Part shown: positions 61,743-64,000 of the stretch, in pieces
Numbering within the stretch: the first letter of the stretch is position 1
Layout: each line of letters opens with the position of its first letter
From: an uncultured Flavobacteriales bacterium
Lineage (GTDB): Bacteria; Bacteroidota; Bacteroidia; Flavobacteriales_D; Parvicellaceae
Direction: 5' to 3'
Assembly: GCA_913030835.1 (NCBI GenBank)
Contig: CAJWDP010000008.1
Span: forward strand, 29,523-93,522
DNA: 64,000 nt
Made by a program: the position numbers and the translations under genes
The notes under the pieces: model-generated
The model's input: only the letters and a program-made list of their open reading frames with translations
Told to the model about the DNA's origin: nothing
Database searches by the model: none

Positions 61743-64000
61743 CTACCTTTTGAGCACTACAAAACCGGATGCATTGTTTTCTGAACCGTCAAACCCTCTC
61801 GCGGAAACAGTATAATAGTAGGTGCCTTCAGGCACCAGCTCACCCGCAGTATTTCTTCCGTCCCAACCTTGGTTTAGCTGTGATAAATTCATGATTAGTT
61901 CTCCCCATCGATTAAAAATTAACACTTCCACGGATTCCATCCCTTGGGTGATTGGTTTGAACAGGTCATTCATACCATCCCCGTTAGGAGAAAAAACATT
62001 TGGTATAATTAGTTCAGGATCACTAAAAACAACAACATTTTGGAACGCCGTATCAGAACAACCAGCGTCTGATGCAATTAACATAATCGTATATTCTCCA
62101 GGTACAGTGTAGATTTCCTCAGGTGATTCGTCAGTAGAAACCGAAACAACCAAATCCCAAAAATAGGAGGTAGCATTGGTTGATGTGTTGGTGAATTCAA
62201 CAGTCAATGGAGCAGCCCCGGAAGCAACAGAAACTAAAAAGTCAGCCATTGGATCAAAAACATCAACGTTAATGTATGCCGTGTCGGAAGGACATGCCCC
62301 ATTACTTGTCACAATATATGTGTATTGACCTCCAACATTTGCAGTTGGATCAAATGTTCCGAAGTATCCATCTCCCAGCAGCGAAGGGCCGTCCCAGCTT
62401 CCTGAAAAGTCGGATGTTCCTATTAAATTAAATAGCGAATCAGCTGGTGAATTACTGCAGAATGAAAGTGTATCATCAACTCCCGCATAAACAGAATCAT
62501 CAACGGTCACGCTAATGGTAGTATCATCCACACATACTCCAGCAGTCAGGTACTGTACAAAATAGGTAGTTCCTCCCACGCCAGATGCAATCGACCCGGT
62601 AAGCGGGTCAACGGTCGATCCATCCATTGGATCCGGGTTAAAACTAAACGTACCCCCTGAAGTTGCAATTCCCGTAGCACTATTTACTGACCCAACACAG
62701 AAATCCACAAGCAGGAAGGAGGGGTCATCATTAGCTAATACAGTTATCGTTTGCGTACTGCTATCTGGACATGTGCCCGAGGTGAGGTATTCCAACGTAT
62801 AAGTCGTACCAGCTACTCCGCCTGTAATCTCCCCCGTTGAAGGATCAACACTGGAACCATCCCCAAGATCAGGATCAAAACTGAACGTTCCTCCTGCTGT
62901 TGCTATGCCAGTAGCACTGTTGATTGAACCAGCACAGTAGTCCGTTAATGCAAATGTCGGATCATCGGATGCCAATACAGTTACTGTTTGTGTGCTGCTA
63001 TCCGGACAAACACCTGAGGTCAAATACTCGATCGTATAGGTCGTCCCACTTACTCCTGAGGTGATCTCACCGGTTGATGGATCAACACTGGAACCATCTC
63101 CCAAATCAGGATCAAAACTGAACGTTCCACCCACTGTTGCTATGCCGGTAGCACTGTTGATTGAACCATCACAATAATCTGTTAATGAAAATGCCGGATC
63201 ATCTGATGCTAGTACAGTTACCGTTTGTGTACTACTATCCGGACAAACACCGGAGGTCAAGTACTCGATCGTGTAGGTTGTGCCGGCTACTCCTGAGGTG
63301 ATCTCGCCGGTTGAACCATCTACACTGGAACCATCTCCCAAATCAGGATCAAAACTGAACGTTCCACCAGCCGTCGCTATTCCAGTAGCACTGTTCGAGC
63401 CATTGAAACAGTAATCTGTTAGTGTAAAAGCTGGGTCATCAATCGATAAAATCTCGATCGAAGCACTTGAACTTGCAGCAGCACATCCTCCTCCAGCAGC
63501 AATATCATTTAGAACGGTATATGTTCCGGCCAAACTAGCAGCAAGATCAACCTCTCCTGTTGACGTATTGATCACCAGATCTCCCGTGGCCTCAGAAAAA
63601 ACACCTCCACTTGCCCCAACTCCAAATGTGACTGAAGCGGTACCACTCTGACAATAAGGAGAAGCAACATAGCTGAAACTAGCATCGGGTGAAGCTGTTA
63701 TATCTACAGTAATGGTCAGGTCATCTGGACAAACTCCCGAAGTAGTATAAGTAACATCAAAGCTTCCTATCCCTGTTGTAGAAACATCAATCTCACCGGT
63801 AACCGGATTAATCGATAGCCCTGCTGAACCTGAGAATGTACCGCCGGCTGTTGCGATCGTAACAGGAACCTGGCTTCCGCCACTCAAACAAAATGTAGTT
63901 CCCGAATAGGAAAAAGAAGGATCATCTATAGCCAAAGCTGTAACTGTTTGCGTACTGCTATCTGGACATGTGCCCGAGGTGAGGTATTCCAACGTATAAG
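61743..64000 (-). CDS. Giant secreted repeat protein with PKD-like domain and T9SS type B tail (5' partial)
   Basis: The frame is open to the right edge, so only the C-terminal ~750 residues are visible. They contain tandem ~79-residue repeats (pattern 'DYCxGSxNSATGIATxGGTFSFDPD...GSSVDPSTGEITSGVxGTTYTIEYLTSGxCPDSSTQT'), a more divergent set before them, a PKD-like domain (~580-655, GAAPLTVEFTNTSTNATSYFWDL), and a C-terminal gliding-motility-associated sorting domain (TIGR04131 type: IPNVFSPNGDGMNDLF, VLIFNRWGELI, GWDGR, VPEGTYYYTV). Such proteins are exported by T9SS and often serve as adhesins or surface-layer filaments. No catalytic domain is visible in this part. Confidence 0.88.
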   Translation of the reverse strand, partial: YTLEYLTSGTCPDSSTQTVTALAIDDPSFSYSGTTFCLSGGSQVPVTIATAGGTFSGSAGLSINPVTGEIDVSTTGIGSFDVTYTTSGVCPDDLTITVDITASPDASFSYVASPYCQSGTASVTFGVGASGGVFSEATGDLVINTSTGEVDLAASLAGTYTVLNDIAAGGGCAAASSSASIEILSIDDPAFTLTDYCFNGSNSATGIATAGGTFSFDPDLGDGSSVDGSTGEITSGVAGTTYTIEYLTSGVCPDSSTQTVTVLASDDPAFSLTDYCDGSINSATGIATVGGTFSFDPDLGDGSSVDPSTGEITSGVSGTTYTIEYLTSGVCPDSSTQTVTVLASDDPTFALTDYCAGSINSATGIATAGGTFSFDPDLGDGSSVDPSTGEITGGVAGTTYTLEYLTSGTCPDSSTQTITVLANDDPSFLLVDFCVGSVNSATGIATSGGTFSFNPDPMDGSTVDPLTGSIASGVGGTTYFVQYLTAGVCVDDTTISVTVDDSVYAGVDDTLSFCSNSPADSLFNLIGTSDFSGSWDGPSLLGDGYFGTFDPTANVGGQYTYIVTSNGACPSDTAYINVDVFDPMADFLVSVASGAAPLTVEFTNTSTNATSYFWDLVVSVSTDESPEEIYTVPGEYTIMLIASDAGCSDTAFQNVVVFSDPELIIPNVFSPNGDGMNDLFKPITQGMESVEVLIFNRWGELIMNLSQLNQGWDGRNTAGELVPEGTYYYTVSARGFDGSENNASGFVVLKR
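62644..63440. repeat. Tandem 237-bp repeat within the giant T9SS protein
   Basis: The anchor CTGAACGTTCC (CTAAACGTACC in the first copy) recurs at 62644, 62881, 63118 and 63355, exactly 237 bp (79 codons) apart. The two central units are the most similar. The last 55 nt of the window (63946-64000) are identical to 62749-62803, so the sequence runs into further copies. Confidence 0.8.

Noticed and set aside
62644..64000. CRISPR or satellite array
   Set aside because: The 237-bp periodicity is in frame and encodes protein repeats in a continuous coding sequence.

Overview
The window is a compact, AT-rich stretch of a Bacteroidetes chromosome, most likely a flavobacterium-like marine or freshwater lineage. 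The evidence is family content and signals: an LpxC-FabZ fusion, proteins with type IX secretion (T9SS) sorting tails, a PorX-type regulator, a GWxTD-domain lipoprotein next to rlmB, and Bacteroidetes-type promoters (-7 element TAnnTTTG) in place of sigma70/Shine-Dalgarno signals. Genes are tightly packed, with many 1-8 bp stop/start overlaps and several convergent overlaps. I saw no rRNA, tRNA, CRISPR array, prophage or insertion sequence. Both window edges cut through genes.

Layout. 0-9.3 kb: the C-terminal part of an M1-peptidase-like protein, lpxH, gap, a large propeller protein with a T9SS tail, lipA with an upstream secreted protein, and two tiny lipoproteins sharing a CPAYG motif. 9.4-17 kb: ung, an Omp85/BamA-TamA-like protein, an L,D-transpeptidase, a GWxTD lipoprotein, rlmB, a GT39-like glycosyltransferase and a DUF6265-like lipoprotein. 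17-25.3 kb: a helical-repeat protein, an M1 peptidase with a T9SS tail, three tandem small membrane proteins, aroB, proline dehydrogenase and a duplicated-domain membrane-anchored protein. 25.3-32.3 kb: ald, tsaE and porX on the minus strand, divergent from an HD phosphohydrolase and a TonB-receptor-like barrel.

32.4-41.5 kb is the lipid A region: lpxD, lpxC-fabZ and lpxA, then an unannotated protein whose motif order resembles a protein/antibiotic-kinase fold, then pheT, a second LpxD-like acyltransferase and a GAF-like plus SpoIIE-type PP2C phosphatase. 41.5-46.6 kb is a small surface-polysaccharide set (O-antigen ligase/polymerase, chain-length regulator, flippase, GT4). 46.6-57 kb: rnhB, an 882-residue propeller protein, a LysM glucosaminidase, a PLP enzyme, a DUF5522 mini-protein, hutU, proC and an SDR. 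56-60 kb: recG, efp and a two-domain VOC protein. 60-64 kb: a small barrel protein, tag, a lipoprotein made of six 'EDWD' repeats, and the C-terminal part of a giant repeat protein with a type B T9SS tail.

How the genes fit together. Much of the window builds or decorates the cell envelope: lipid A synthesis, barrel assembly, peptidoglycan cross-linking and cleavage, polysaccharide export, and T9SS cargo with its PorX regulator. The rest is amino-acid catabolism (PRODH, Ald, HutU, a PLP deaminase-like enzyme), proline synthesis (ProC), cofactor and shikimate synthesis (LipA, AroB), and base-excision/recombination repair (Ung, Tag, RecG). The best candidates for undescribed biology are the kinase-like protein translationally abutting lpxA, the EDWD-repeat lipoprotein, the CPAYG mini-lipoprotein pair, and the repeated placement of a -7 promoter element 2-7 bp before start codons, which implies leaderless transcripts.
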